Positions 7,884 through 15,915 of a stretch of DNA of 64,000 nucleotides are shown in pieces. Source of the stretch: an uncultured Pelagibacteraceae bacterium (GTDB lineage: Bacteria > Pseudomonadota > Alphaproteobacteria > Pelagibacterales > Pelagibacteraceae); the NCBI GenBank assembly GCA_902599955.1, contig CACKHK010000001.1:62001-126000 (forward strand), written 5' to 3'. The position numbers were made by a program, and so were the translations under genes. Below the pieces are notes generated by a model. It worked only from the letters and a program-made list of their open reading frames with translations. It had not been told where the DNA came from and ran no database searches. How positions within the stretch are numbered: the stretch's first letter is position 1; each line of letters opens with the position of its first letter.

Positions 7884-9536
7884 TTAATTATACATCCAAT
7901 AATTATCAAAATTTGAGAGTTCTGATGGCAAAGGTGCGCCCTGAAACATGCAAATACGTAACCACTTGTCTGATCTAGGATCAAATTTTATTGCACCAAA
8001 AAAAGACAACTTAAGCCTTAACATATCAATAGGCATTAATTTAGAACCAATTGTATTATCTTGAATTTCTGCATACGGACATTTTTCAGAAATAAATACT
8101 CTTCTTACTACATGTCTTAAATGATTATTATCCAATAAAAATTTTCCAATTTTGGAACTATTTTTTTTTGTGAATACTATGTCATAAAGCTTTTTGATAT
8201 CTCTTGCGATAGCAAGTGGTTGTTCTAAATTTGATCCATCATCGATATACCTATCCCCTATTCTTGGCTCCTCTTTATTTTTTGAAATAAACCAGAAATT
8301 TTTATTATTTTCCTCCTTACTAAAATCAATTTTCAAAATTTCAGAGTAATTCTTTTCAATTATATTTCTTAAATCCTCGATAGTTCTTTCAACAGGAATA
8401 TTAAAGTATTTTTCTTCATTTGAACTCATTTTAGATACTAAAGGATCTACTATTTTATCATATGGCTCCATCATCATAGAAACAATATACTCAATACACT
8501 CATCATTTAAATTCTCCTCAGCCCACATATAAATATTATTAAATTGATAAGAATTTTCAAATTTAAACTCATCTTTCATAAATTTTATAAATTTTTTTAA
8601 ATCAAATATTAAATTTTTAATTTTTTCTTTTTGAAATTCACTGTCAGTATGCCAGCTGGAGATATTTTTTAGTGATTTAATTAAACACTGATAAAAAATA
8701 TCTAAATCATTTTTAGAAACTTTTTCTATTTCTCTTATTTTTTTTAAAACTGTTTCTCTAGCAGTTATCCAGTTATTAAGTAAAGTGGGATGGTTTACTA
8801 TAAATGGTGCCATGCCAAGTCCTGTAGAATTTCCTATACCTAAAGTTCTGCAGATATTGTTATCTAGTTCAACAGCGTTTTTAGGACTTATACTTTTTGC
8901 AATATGGTTAACTTGGTCAAATGTAAATTGTCTAACTAAATAAACCAACATCATCTCTAGTCTAAATGGCCCACAAATTTCATCCCTATTTTTAATCCTA
9001 AATCTATCAGCTAAACCAAATTTACCAGATCCATAGACTGCAGTAGTTCTATAAAGATAACCAACTTTAGATATAAATTCTTTATCTGGTTGTTGACCTT
9101 TCGATAAATTTTCAACTACATGATTAAACAACCTGACAGATTTATTAGCTCTTGATAGGGTTAGTTCTTTGTAAGATAGCCTTCCGACCTCTTGTTTAGG
9201 GACATTATTACTAAGTCTATCAACATCTTCTTTTGTTGGAATTCCATCAAATAGAGTAAATGCAGCATCCCATTTAGTGGCAATAACTCTATCTGATCTT
9301 TCATCATCCTTAATTTCATTTGCAAAACAAATTAAAGAATAAGTTTTTTTTTCTTTAGTGAAAGAATAAATTGCTCTTCCAAATCCTTTGTCATTTAATT
9401 GAAATAGGTCTCTACTATATTTCCAATCTTTAAACTCTTTTAAGAAAGATCTCAAAAAAGAGAGTTTTGATTGGTGAAAAGAACCAAGTTTAGACAACTT
9501 CATCAGGAATTTAGGGTCTCTTAACTTAATTTCCAT
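7884..9536 (-). CDS. Large conserved hypothetical protein (550 aa)
   Basis: I do not recognise a named domain in this 550-aa soluble protein. It is rich in charged residues with no signal peptide or membrane span. Possibly conserved blocks are EVGRLSYKELTLSRANKSVRLFNHV, a segment YRTTAVYGSGKFGLADR around residue 165, FRLEMMLVYLVRQFTFDQV, GNSTGLGMAPFIVNHP, and a C-terminal stretch with LRHVVRRVF followed by EKCPYAE. Such motif-like islands suggest an enzyme rather than a structural protein. Its ATG overlaps the dipeptidase stop by one base (TAATG), and a DUF3726-like gene follows after 6 nt. I infer that these proteins act in one pathway or complex. Confidence 0.75.
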   Translation of the reverse strand: MEIKLRDPKFLMKLSKLGSFHQSKLSFLRSFLKEFKDWKYSRDLFQLNDKGFGRAIYSFTKEKKTYSLICFANEIKDDERSDRVIATKWDAAFTLFDGIPTKEDVDRLSNNVPKQEVGRLSYKELTLSRANKSVRLFNHVVENLSKGQQPDKEFISKVGYLYRTTAVYGSGKFGLADRFRIKNRDEICGPFRLEMMLVYLVRQFTFDQVNHIAKSISPKNAVELDNNICRTLGIGNSTGLGMAPFIVNHPTLLNNWITARETVLKKIREIEKVSKNDLDIFYQCLIKSLKNISSWHTDSEFQKEKIKNLIFDLKKFIKFMKDEFKFENSYQFNNIYMWAEENLNDECIEYIVSMMMEPYDKIVDPLVSKMSSNEEKYFNIPVERTIEDLRNIIEKNYSEILKIDFSKEENNKNFWFISKNKEEPRIGDRYIDDGSNLEQPLAIARDIKKLYDIVFTKKNSSKIGKFLLDNNHLRHVVRRVFISEKCPYAEIQDNTIGSKLMPIDMLRLKLSFFGAIKFDPRSDKWLRICMFQGAPLPSELSNFDNYWMYN

Positions 9537-10504
9537 TAATTAATTCCTTTATAAAAATTAAACCAATTGTTTCCTAAAATATCATTTACTTCATTTTCAT
9601 TAAAACCTATTTTTTTCAATCCTTTTTCTAAATTACTAAAACCTCTTGCATCAATAAACCATTCAGGTTGATTAGGAAATTCTGGTTTACTTTTACTTCC
9701 CTCGCCATAATTTTTTGTTTTACTCCACGTTCCATTCCTCATCCACTCAACGATACTATCTGGTTGATTCAAACAAAGGTCAGAACCAATGCCTATATTT
9801 TTTACTCCCATTATTTCAACAGTTTTTGCAACCATTTCACAAAAGCTATCTAATTTACAATTCGTTCCATCTTTTAGATGATGTGCATACAAAGAAAGCC
9901 CAAGCATTCCTCCACTATTTGATAAATGTTTTAAAAGTGTTTCAGATTTATTTCTTAGAGCGCTATGCCAAAAAGATGGATTAGCATGAGTAATCGCAAT
10001 TGGTTTTTCGCTAATGTCTATAGCATCTAATGTACTTTTTTCACCTGAATGCGACATATCAATAACTATTCCAATTCGATTCATTTCTTTTATAGCTTCT
10101 CTTCCAAAATTTGTCACACCAGAATCGTTTTTTTCATAACATCCTGTAGCTAAAAGAGATTGGTTATTGTAAGTAAGTTGCATAAATCTGCATCCATGAT
10201 GATGAACTTTCTCAATTAAGTTAATATCATCCTCAATTGGAGAACAGTTTTGAAAACCAAAAAATATTGCAGTTTTATTTTCTGACTTAGCCTTTATAAT
10301 ATCTTCAAAAGTTTTTCCCAAAAATATTAGATCTGAATTTTCATTAAATAAGTTTTCCCATTCTTTCAATTTAATTAAAAATTCATCATAGTCTTCATGA
10401 TATACCACTGTTGCATGTACTGCGTTCAATCCAGCATCTCTGTTGATTTTAAAAATATCTCTTGACCAGTTGCAATATTGAAGATTATCAATTCGATAAT
10501 TCAT
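9536..10504 (-). CDS. M19 renal-dipeptidase-like protein with altered metal site
   Basis: This 322-aa protein follows the membrane dipeptidase (M19) barrel: FMQLTYNNQSLLATG, GREAIKEMNRIGIVIDMSHS, PIAITHANPS and GIGSDLCLN all match family blocks, and the two later metal His residues (DMSH, ITHAN) are present. The N-terminal HxD zinc ligands of classical members (in DGHND) are replaced here by DNLQY, and the bridging Glu (usually in a GxEG-like motif) reads GFQN. A standard two-zinc dipeptidase centre is therefore not expected. It heads the four-gene minus-strand operon and is divergent from purE. A dipeptide is thus an uncertain substrate; a hydrolase acting on another amide or lactone is possible. 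Confidence 0.8.
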   Translation of the reverse strand: MNYRIDNLQYCNWSRDIFKINRDAGLNAVHATVVYHEDYDEFLIKLKEWENLFNENSDLIFLGKTFEDIIKAKSENKTAIFFGFQNCSPIEDDINLIEKVHHHGCRFMQLTYNNQSLLATGCYEKNDSGVTNFGREAIKEMNRIGIVIDMSHSGEKSTLDAIDISEKPIAITHANPSFWHSALRNKSETLLKHLSNSGGMLGLSLYAHHLKDGTNCKLDSFCEMVAKTVEIMGVKNIGIGSDLCLNQPDSIVEWMRNGTWSKTKNYGEGSKSKPEFPNQPEWFIDARGFSNLEKGLKKIGFNENEVNDILGNNWFNFYKGIN

Positions 10505-10591
10505 ATTAAAAACACATTATAATTATTACAAATTTTGTCGACTAGTTTTAATTTTAAGACTATATTGATTATATTAATTCAAAAACTTAGC

Positions 10592-11086
10592 ATGAAAAAG
10601 AAAAGATATAGTCACAGAGTATCCATTGTAATGGGAAGCAAATCTGACTATTCCACAATGAAATTATGTGAAAAAACTCTTAAAATACTCAAAGTTAATT
10701 ATGAAACTTATATTGTTTCTGCTCACAGAACACCTGAGAGAATGTTCAATTATGCAAAATCAGCAGAGTCGAGAAACATTAATGTTATTATTGCAGGCGC
10801 AGGAGGATCTGCACATTTACCTGGCATGATTGCTGCATTAACAAGAATACCAGTAATAGGCGTTCCTATTGAAAGTAAAAAACTAAAAGGTCTAGATAGT
10901 CTTTTATCTATAGCCCAAATGCCCAAAGGTATTCCGGTTGGAACAGTTGCCATAGGAACTGATGGTGCCATAAATGCTGCATTGTATGCAGCCTCTATAA
11001 TTTCTAATTTTGATCCTAAAATTAAAAACAGCTTAATAAAATGGAGATCTAAACAATCCAAATCTGTTAAGAAAAAACCAATTTAA
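10592..11086 (+). CDS. purE: N5-carboxyaminoimidazole ribonucleotide mutase
   Basis: PurE converts N5-CAIR to CAIR in de novo purine synthesis. Class I motifs are clear: [13 protein letters not shown] near the N-terminus, SAHRTPERM, and [14 protein letters not shown] followed by PVIGVPI. I place the start at the ATG at 10592, giving 164 aa, the usual length. An upstream TTG at 10535 would add 19 hydrophobic residues not expected in PurE. The stop codon touches the purK start directly, so the pair forms an operon, the standard partner arrangement in bacteria using the N5-CAIR route. Confidence 0.95.
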   Translation: MKKKRYSHRVSIVMGSKSDYSTMKLCEKTLKILKVNYETYIVSAHRTPERMFNYAKSAESRNINVIIAGAGGSAHLPGMIAALTRIPVIGVPIESKKLKGLDSLLSIAQMPKGIPVGTVAIGTDGAINAALYAASIISNFDPKIKNSLIKWRSKQSKSVKKKPI

Positions 11087-12130
11087 ATGAAAAATCCTAT
11101 TTTAGGAATTATAGGCGGAGGTCAACTTGGAAGTTTACTGTCAGTAGCTGCTAACAAAATTGGCATTAAAACTGTTATTTTAAGCGATGATGAGAATGCG
11201 CCAGCTAAAAACTTTACGGAAAAATTCATATATGGAAAATATGATAACAAATCAATTACTCAGGAATTTATCGATAGTGTCGATTTAGTTACTTACGAAT
11301 TTGAAAATATTCCATTTCATATTCTTCAAAGTATAAATAGTGAAAAAACAGTTTTGCCTAAACCTGAGATTAATAATTTAATCCAAAATAGATTGACAGA
11401 GAAAAATTTTCTCAATGATATAAATATTCAAACTACCCAGTATGTTTCTATAAAACATATAGACGAATTAAAAGAAAATGAAAATTTTTTGCCAGGATTG
11501 CTAAAAACAACTACATTAGGATATGATGGGAAGGGTCAATACAAATTAAATAGCAAAAAGGATATATCTAATGAAATAGATTTTTCTAAAGAATACATAT
11601 TAGAAAAATTCATTAATTTAAAAAAAGAAATATCTGTTATCATTACAAGATTTGGTAATCAAAAATATGAAATATATGAACCAATTGAAAATGTTCATGA
11701 AGACCAAATTTTAAAGCACTCTAAAATCCCTGCAGATATTTCGAAAGCAATTATAATTAAATCCACTGAGTGGTCAAAAAAAATTGTAGAGGATTTAGAT
11801 TATATTGGAACATTATGTGTAGAGTTTTTTATTGACAAAAATGATAATTTATATGCTAACGAAATAGCTCCCAGAGTTCATAACTCAGGACATTTGACAA
11901 TTAATTCTCACAATATAAGTCAATTTGAAAATCATGTTAGAGCTGTATGTGGTTTAGAAAAAATTAAAACAGAGAAAATATATAATGCCAAAATGATAAA
12001 TTTAATAGGTGATGATATTTTAATATATAGAGACAAAAAATTTTCTGAGAACGAATTCTTTTTTGACTATCTTAAAAAAGACATAAAAAATAAAAGAAAA
12101 ATGGGTCATGTAACAATCATTGAAAAATAA
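11087..12130 (+). CDS. purK: N5-carboxyaminoimidazole ribonucleotide synthetase
   Basis: This 347-aa ATP-grasp enzyme makes N5-CAIR from AIR, bicarbonate and ATP. Visible features are the N-terminal GIIGGGQLGSLL nucleotide-like loop, LVTYEFENIP, KTTTLGYDGKGQY (substrate and ATP grasp region) and the metal-binding ANEIAPRVHNSGH block near residues 270-285. It starts immediately after the purE stop codon. The next gene (SRAP) is on the opposite strand 4 nt away, so the transcripts converge. Confidence 0.94.
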   Translation: MKNPILGIIGGGQLGSLLSVAANKIGIKTVILSDDENAPAKNFTEKFIYGKYDNKSITQEFIDSVDLVTYEFENIPFHILQSINSEKTVLPKPEINNLIQNRLTEKNFLNDINIQTTQYVSIKHIDELKENENFLPGLLKTTTLGYDGKGQYKLNSKKDISNEIDFSKEYILEKFINLKKEISVIITRFGNQKYEIYEPIENVHEDQILKHSKIPADISKAIIIKSTEWSKKIVEDLDYIGTLCVEFFIDKNDNLYANEIAPRVHNSGHLTINSHNISQFENHVRAVCGLEKIKTEKIYNAKMINLIGDDILIYRDKKFSENEFFFDYLKKDIKNKRKMGHVTIIEK

Positions 12131-12134
12131 TATC

Positions 12135-12755
12135 TTAAATTTGTTGAATTAATGAGGCGCTATTATTTGTTGGTTTATTGACATCCTTAGATATTTCGTG
12201 AAAAGTCAAGCTTACTTTGTTACACTCTTTTAAAAAAGTTGAACCAAAATGTTCGATGTTTAAATATTTATCTATATCTTTTTCATAAAGTATTACTGGT
12301 TGTCTATGGTGAATTTCTGAAATATTTTGGCTTGCCTCCTCAGTTATCATGCAAAATTGGCCTTCATCGTAAATTGCAGCTATAAAAATTGTCTTTTTAT
12401 CATTTCTGGAAAAATAATATGGAATTTTGTTATCTTTTGTTCTTTTCCATTCATAGAAACCATCGGCAACAACTACACATCTTTGCGTTTTAATAAGTTT
12501 TTTAAATGAGACCTTTTCATCGATTGTTTCTAATCTTGCGTTTATTAAAGCTTTAAAGTCTTTCTGTTTTGCCCAGGATGGAATAATTCCCCATTTAAGA
12601 TTTTCAACAGTATTGCCGTTTTTATATTTCTTGACCACAGGAAGATTTTGATATGGATGTGCATTATAATTATCACTGTCTTGAACATTAATCGCAGTTT
12701 TCACGATATTTTTTGTTTTTGTAACAGCATTCGTAACTACGTATCTTCCACACAT
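12135..12755 (-). CDS. SOS response-associated peptidase (SRAP/YedK/HMCES family)
   Basis: This 206-aa protein begins MCGRYVV, giving the catalytic Cys2 exposed after Met removal. Family motifs follow in order: the NAHPYQNLPVV segment, WGIIPSWA, NARLETI, RCVVVADGFYEWKR, and HRQPVIL. SRAP proteins form a thiazolidine crosslink between Cys2 and abasic sites in single-stranded DNA and so protect replicating DNA. The gene stands alone between convergent purK and the divergent GNAT gene. A photolyase elsewhere in the window fits the same general need for DNA repair in sunlit water. Confidence 0.93.
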   Translation of the reverse strand: MCGRYVVTNAVTKTKNIVKTAINVQDSDNYNAHPYQNLPVVKKYKNGNTVENLKWGIIPSWAKQKDFKALINARLETIDEKVSFKKLIKTQRCVVVADGFYEWKRTKDNKIPYYFSRNDKKTIFIAAIYDEGQFCMITEEASQNISEIHHRQPVILYEKDIDKYLNIEHFGSTFLKECNKVSLTFHEISKDVNKPTNNSASLIQQI

Positions 12756-12802
12756 ATATTTAATATTGGTTTAATTTGTTTTTCGATTATATGTTCTTCA
12801 AA

Positions 12803-13261
12803 ATGATTAAATCAATAGAAAATAACTTTGATAACCCACAGGTAAATGAGCTTCTAAGAATTCATTTTATTGAATTAAGATCTGTATCACCAGAAGGCAG
12901 TTCACATGTGTTAGATGTGCAAGGTTTGAGAGTTCCCAGTATAAAATTTTGGAGTTTATGGGAGAATAATGATTTAATTGGATGCGGAGCTTTAAAAACC
13001 CTTTCAGAAGAACATGGGGAATTTAAGTCAATAAGGGTTGCCGACAAATTTAGGAAAAAAAGATATGGAGAGAAAATTATCACACATTTAATAGATAAAT
13101 CAAAAAAAATTGGAATTAAAAAATTAAGTGTTGAAACAGGCGCTGGAGAGTTTTTTGCCCCAGCAAGAAAATTATTTAAAAATTTTGGATTCAAAAAATG
13201 CAAACCTTTTGCACATTACAAAGAGGATCCAAATTCGTGTTATTATAGTTTAAATTTATAA
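12803..13261 (+). CDS. GNAT-family N-acetyltransferase
   Basis: From the ATG at 12803 this is 152 aa; the open frame extends upstream to a TTG, but the first residues there look non-native. The acetyl-CoA-binding motif A is visible as SIRVADKFRKKRYGEKII, preceded by the beta strand LIGCGALKTL and followed by KKLSVETGAGEFFAPARKLFKNFGF, typical of small GNAT enzymes. The substrate is unknown. It is followed 4 nt later by a hypothetical gene, and both probably share a promoter in the gap after the divergent SRAP gene. Confidence 0.85.
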   Translation: MIKSIENNFDNPQVNELLRIHFIELRSVSPEGSSHVLDVQGLRVPSIKFWSLWENNDLIGCGALKTLSEEHGEFKSIRVADKFRKKRYGEKIITHLIDKSKKIGIKKLSVETGAGEFFAPARKLFKNFGFKKCKPFAHYKEDPNSCYYSLNL

Positions 13262-13265
13262 TTTC

Positions 13266-13706
13266 ATGAAAAAAAATTTGACCAAACCTTATATACTTTA
13301 TGTTGCAGAGGTTATTTATTTGGCAATAAGTGAAATTAAAAGTAAAGAACAAAATATTAGTAATATTGATGCTATGGAAAGATTCATGGGTTCACCATTA
13401 TATGAAAAAATAAGTAGTGGTAAGTATCATGATGATTGGTTTGAAGAGTTAAAAAAAAATAATTATATTGATAATAATTCTGGTGAAAAAATTTCTACTG
13501 AAGTAATTCGGCTTTTAAATCTTCAAAAAGAAGCAATGATGAAGCAATTAATTAAATTTCCTGATTTATACTATGCAAAAAGCCATTTTCCCTTAGATAT
13601 TTCTCAAAGAGCTATTAACCATCTGTGGAGAGTGTGTGAAAGTTACGAGTTGTGGTGTAATGAAACAAAGAATACTAAGTTAATAAAATTAAACATAATT
13701 GAATAA
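13266..13706 (+). CDS. Hypothetical protein (146 aa)
   Basis: This soluble, mainly helical 146-aa protein is not one I can assign to a family. It contains a DAMERFMGSPLYEKISSGKY stretch and a C-terminal RAINHLWRVCESYELWCNETKN segment rich in aromatics and with two Cys. No signal peptide or membrane span is seen. It is packed between the GNAT gene (4 nt upstream) and the transporter gene (start 4 nt beyond this stop), so it is very probably expressed with them. Confidence 0.65.
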   Translation: MKKNLTKPYILYVAEVIYLAISEIKSKEQNISNIDAMERFMGSPLYEKISSGKYHDDWFEELKKNNYIDNNSGEKISTEVIRLLNLQKEAMMKQLIKFPDLYYAKSHFPLDISQRAINHLWRVCESYELWCNETKNTKLIKLNIIE

Positions 13707-13710
13707 TTTT

Positions 13711-15324
13711 ATGAATCAAATTTCCAGATTTATCGACTCCACCTTACTAGATTTAGGAAGACAATTTAAACTATCTTATTTACCACCTTTAATGATTTAT
13801 CTTGCAGCCGGAATTTCAGGTTTAACAGGAATAGTGGGTACATTTTTTGTTAAAGATTATCTAAATTTATCAGCAGCCTTTCTTGCTGGGCTAGGGTTTT
13901 GGGCTGGTATTCCTTGGGCACTAAAAATGCCATTAGGTCATTTAGTAGATCTAATTTGGAACAAAAAAAATTATATGGTTTATGTAGGAGCCACACTAAT
14001 TGGTTTAAGCTTATTGATAATGTATGGATTAATTATCCATACAGAATGGATGTCCACAATTCTAAAAGTAGAGACTTGGTTTGTAATAAGTGTTCTTTTA
14101 GCTCCCATTGGATATGTGGTTCAAGATGTTGTTGCAGATGCAATGACAGTAGAGGCTGTTCCAATTGTTAATGAAGAAGGTCAAAAATTTTCACAAGATC
14201 AGATTAAAATAATGCATACTACAATGCAGACACTTGGTCGATTTGCAATTATCGGTGGTACTGTTCTAGTTGCTTTAGTAAATGTAATATTATTTAAAGG
14301 CGTAGATAGTTTAGAGCAAGCGGACAAAATAGAGCTCTATGGATCAATTTATATTTATGCACTAGTAATACCATTTGTTTCAATTTTAGGAGTAATTTTT
14401 GCTAACTATCTTAAAAATAAAAAAAAAAATAAATTAATTGGTCAGGGTTTAGTCGGTAACGAAGATAATTACGAACATGAAAAGACAGAGATTAATTGGT
14501 GGATTTTAGGTGGTAGTTTAATTTTTGTAATTTTTACACTCAGCGTTGGTTCCTTCGGAGTTCCTTTTGCTCAAGAAATAGTTTTTTTAGGATCTATGGT
14601 AATTATTTTGTTCCTGATGAGTAAATTGATAAAAGAACTACCTCAAAATTTAAGATCTACGATTGTGGGGACGGCTGTGATTATATTCGTATTTAGAGCA
14701 ATGCCAAGTCCAGGTCCAGGACTATCTTGGTTCGAAATAGATGAGCTAAAATTTAATGAGCAGTTTTTTTCTATATTATCATTACTAGCTTCGGTCTTAA
14801 CATTGTTAGGAATTATTTTGCTTAGACCTTTTATGTCAAATAATTCAATAGCAAAAATTATTGTAGTTTTATCAATTGCTGGTGCAATATTATTTTTGCC
14901 AAGTGTTGGAATGTATTACGGATTTCATAATTGGACTTCATCAATAACAAATGGAATTGTTGATGCTAAATTTATTGCACTAATTAATACAGCATTAGAG
15001 TCGCCTTTAGGTCAGGTCTCAATGATACCTTTGCTAGCATGGATTGCTAAGAATGCGCCTTCGCACTTAAAAGCTACTTTTTTTGCAGTTTTTGCGTCTT
15101 TTACAAATTTGGCGCTATCAGCAAGTGCTTTAGGAACTAAATACTTAAATGAAATTTACACAATTACTCGTGAAGTCAAAGATAAAGTGACTAATGCAAT
15201 ATTGACGACTGCTGACTACTCAGAATTGGGAATATTATTAATAACTGTAACATTGCTGACTTTAATTTTACCAATTTTATTCGTATTTATTATTCAAAAA
15301 ACAAGATTTAAAACTTTAGAATAG
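13711..15324 (+). CDS. Folate-biopterin-type transporter (BT1/FBT family, MFS superfamily)
   Basis: This 537-aa inner-membrane protein has about twelve hydrophobic helices. The segment GYVVQDVVADAMTVEAVP near residues 135-150 resembles the conserved DVVADA(L/M)VVE signature of BT1 folate-biopterin transporters, and GFWAGIPWALKMPLGHLVDLI fits the early MFS loop. I chose the ATG at 13711; an in-frame TTG lies 12 nt earlier. Known family members move folates or pterins across membranes. It lies convergent to soxG, 4 nt apart, next to the THF-dependent soxBDAG and fhs genes, which makes a folate-related role attractive but unproven. Other MFS substrates are possible. Confidence 0.7.
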   Translation: MNQISRFIDSTLLDLGRQFKLSYLPPLMIYLAAGISGLTGIVGTFFVKDYLNLSAAFLAGLGFWAGIPWALKMPLGHLVDLIWNKKNYMVYVGATLIGLSLLIMYGLIIHTEWMSTILKVETWFVISVLLAPIGYVVQDVVADAMTVEAVPIVNEEGQKFSQDQIKIMHTTMQTLGRFAIIGGTVLVALVNVILFKGVDSLEQADKIELYGSIYIYALVIPFVSILGVIFANYLKNKKKNKLIGQGLVGNEDNYEHEKTEINWWILGGSLIFVIFTLSVGSFGVPFAQEIVFLGSMVIILFLMSKLIKELPQNLRSTIVGTAVIIFVFRAMPSPGPGLSWFEIDELKFNEQFFSILSLLASVLTLLGIILLRPFMSNNSIAKIIVVLSIAGAILFLPSVGMYYGFHNWTSSITNGIVDAKFIALINTALESPLGQVSMIPLLAWIAKNAPSHLKATFFAVFASFTNLALSASALGTKYLNEIYTITREVKDKVTNAILTTADYSELGILLITVTLLTLILPILFVFIIQKTRFKTLE

Positions 15325-15327
15325 TTT

Positions 15328-15915
15328 CTAGATACATTTATAGCCATATTCTAGTGAAGCATCAGTTATTGAGTGGTACATAGATTCCCCAAAACTACGA
15401 AGTGAAAAAATTCTAGCTTTTTCAGGTTCATCTTCAACCATATCAACTAAAAAAGATATTCCGTTATATGATGAGTTGATGCACATATTTTTACTAAATA
15501 TATTGAAATTAAACGGACAACCTTTTTTTAAAACCTCTTTAACATTAGGTCCTTCTATTTCTATAATTGCTTTTGAGTGTGAGAGATCTGTAACAGCAAA
15601 GTCGCTATCATTAAAATTTTTTAAAATTTCACTAAAAAGTTCTTTTTTTTTAGAAACAACAAGCCAATTGTTTGGTGAATTCCACAATATTCTTAAATTT
15701 TCATTTGCAACAACTTTTTGTGCTTCATTAACAAATTGCAAATTATTAAGTTTTATATCATTTATTTTAATTGAGGAATTTTTGTACTGAACTATTTGAA
15801 CAATTAATAAATTTTTTAACTCAGAAATTTTCAATAATTCATTTTCAGTTTTATTTTCAAAATTTCCATAAGAACCCTCTGAATGAATGTTCTGCAAAGG
15901 TGATATCATTGTCAT
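15328..15915 (-). CDS. soxG: Sarcosine oxidase gamma subunit (or N-methylglutamate dehydrogenase subunit)
   Basis: This 195-aa protein has the weakly conserved SoxG pattern: a GNFENKTEN opening, the WNSPNNWLVVS block, DLSHSKAIIEIEGPNVKEVLKKGCPFN and a C-terminal RSFGESMYHSITDASLEYGY. SoxG is a GcvT-like fold subunit of heterotetrameric sarcosine oxidase, without catalysis of its own. It overlaps the soxA stop by 4 nt and is last in the soxB-D-A-G order typical of the operon. MgdD of N-methylglutamate dehydrogenase is homologous, so substrate identity rests on the whole complex. Confidence 0.85.
   Translation of the reverse strand: MTMISPLQNIHSEGSYGNFENKTENELLKISELKNLLIVQIVQYKNSSIKINDIKLNNLQFVNEAQKVVANENLRILWNSPNNWLVVSKKKELFSEILKNFNDSDFAVTDLSHSKAIIEIEGPNVKEVLKKGCPFNFNIFSKNMCINSSYNGISFLVDMVEDEPEKARIFSLRSFGESMYHSITDASLEYGYKCI

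Noticed and set aside
10535-10591. N-terminal extension of purE from an upstream TTG
   Set aside because: The extra 19 residues are hydrophobic and not part of PurE; the ATG at 10592 gives the normal 164-aa length.
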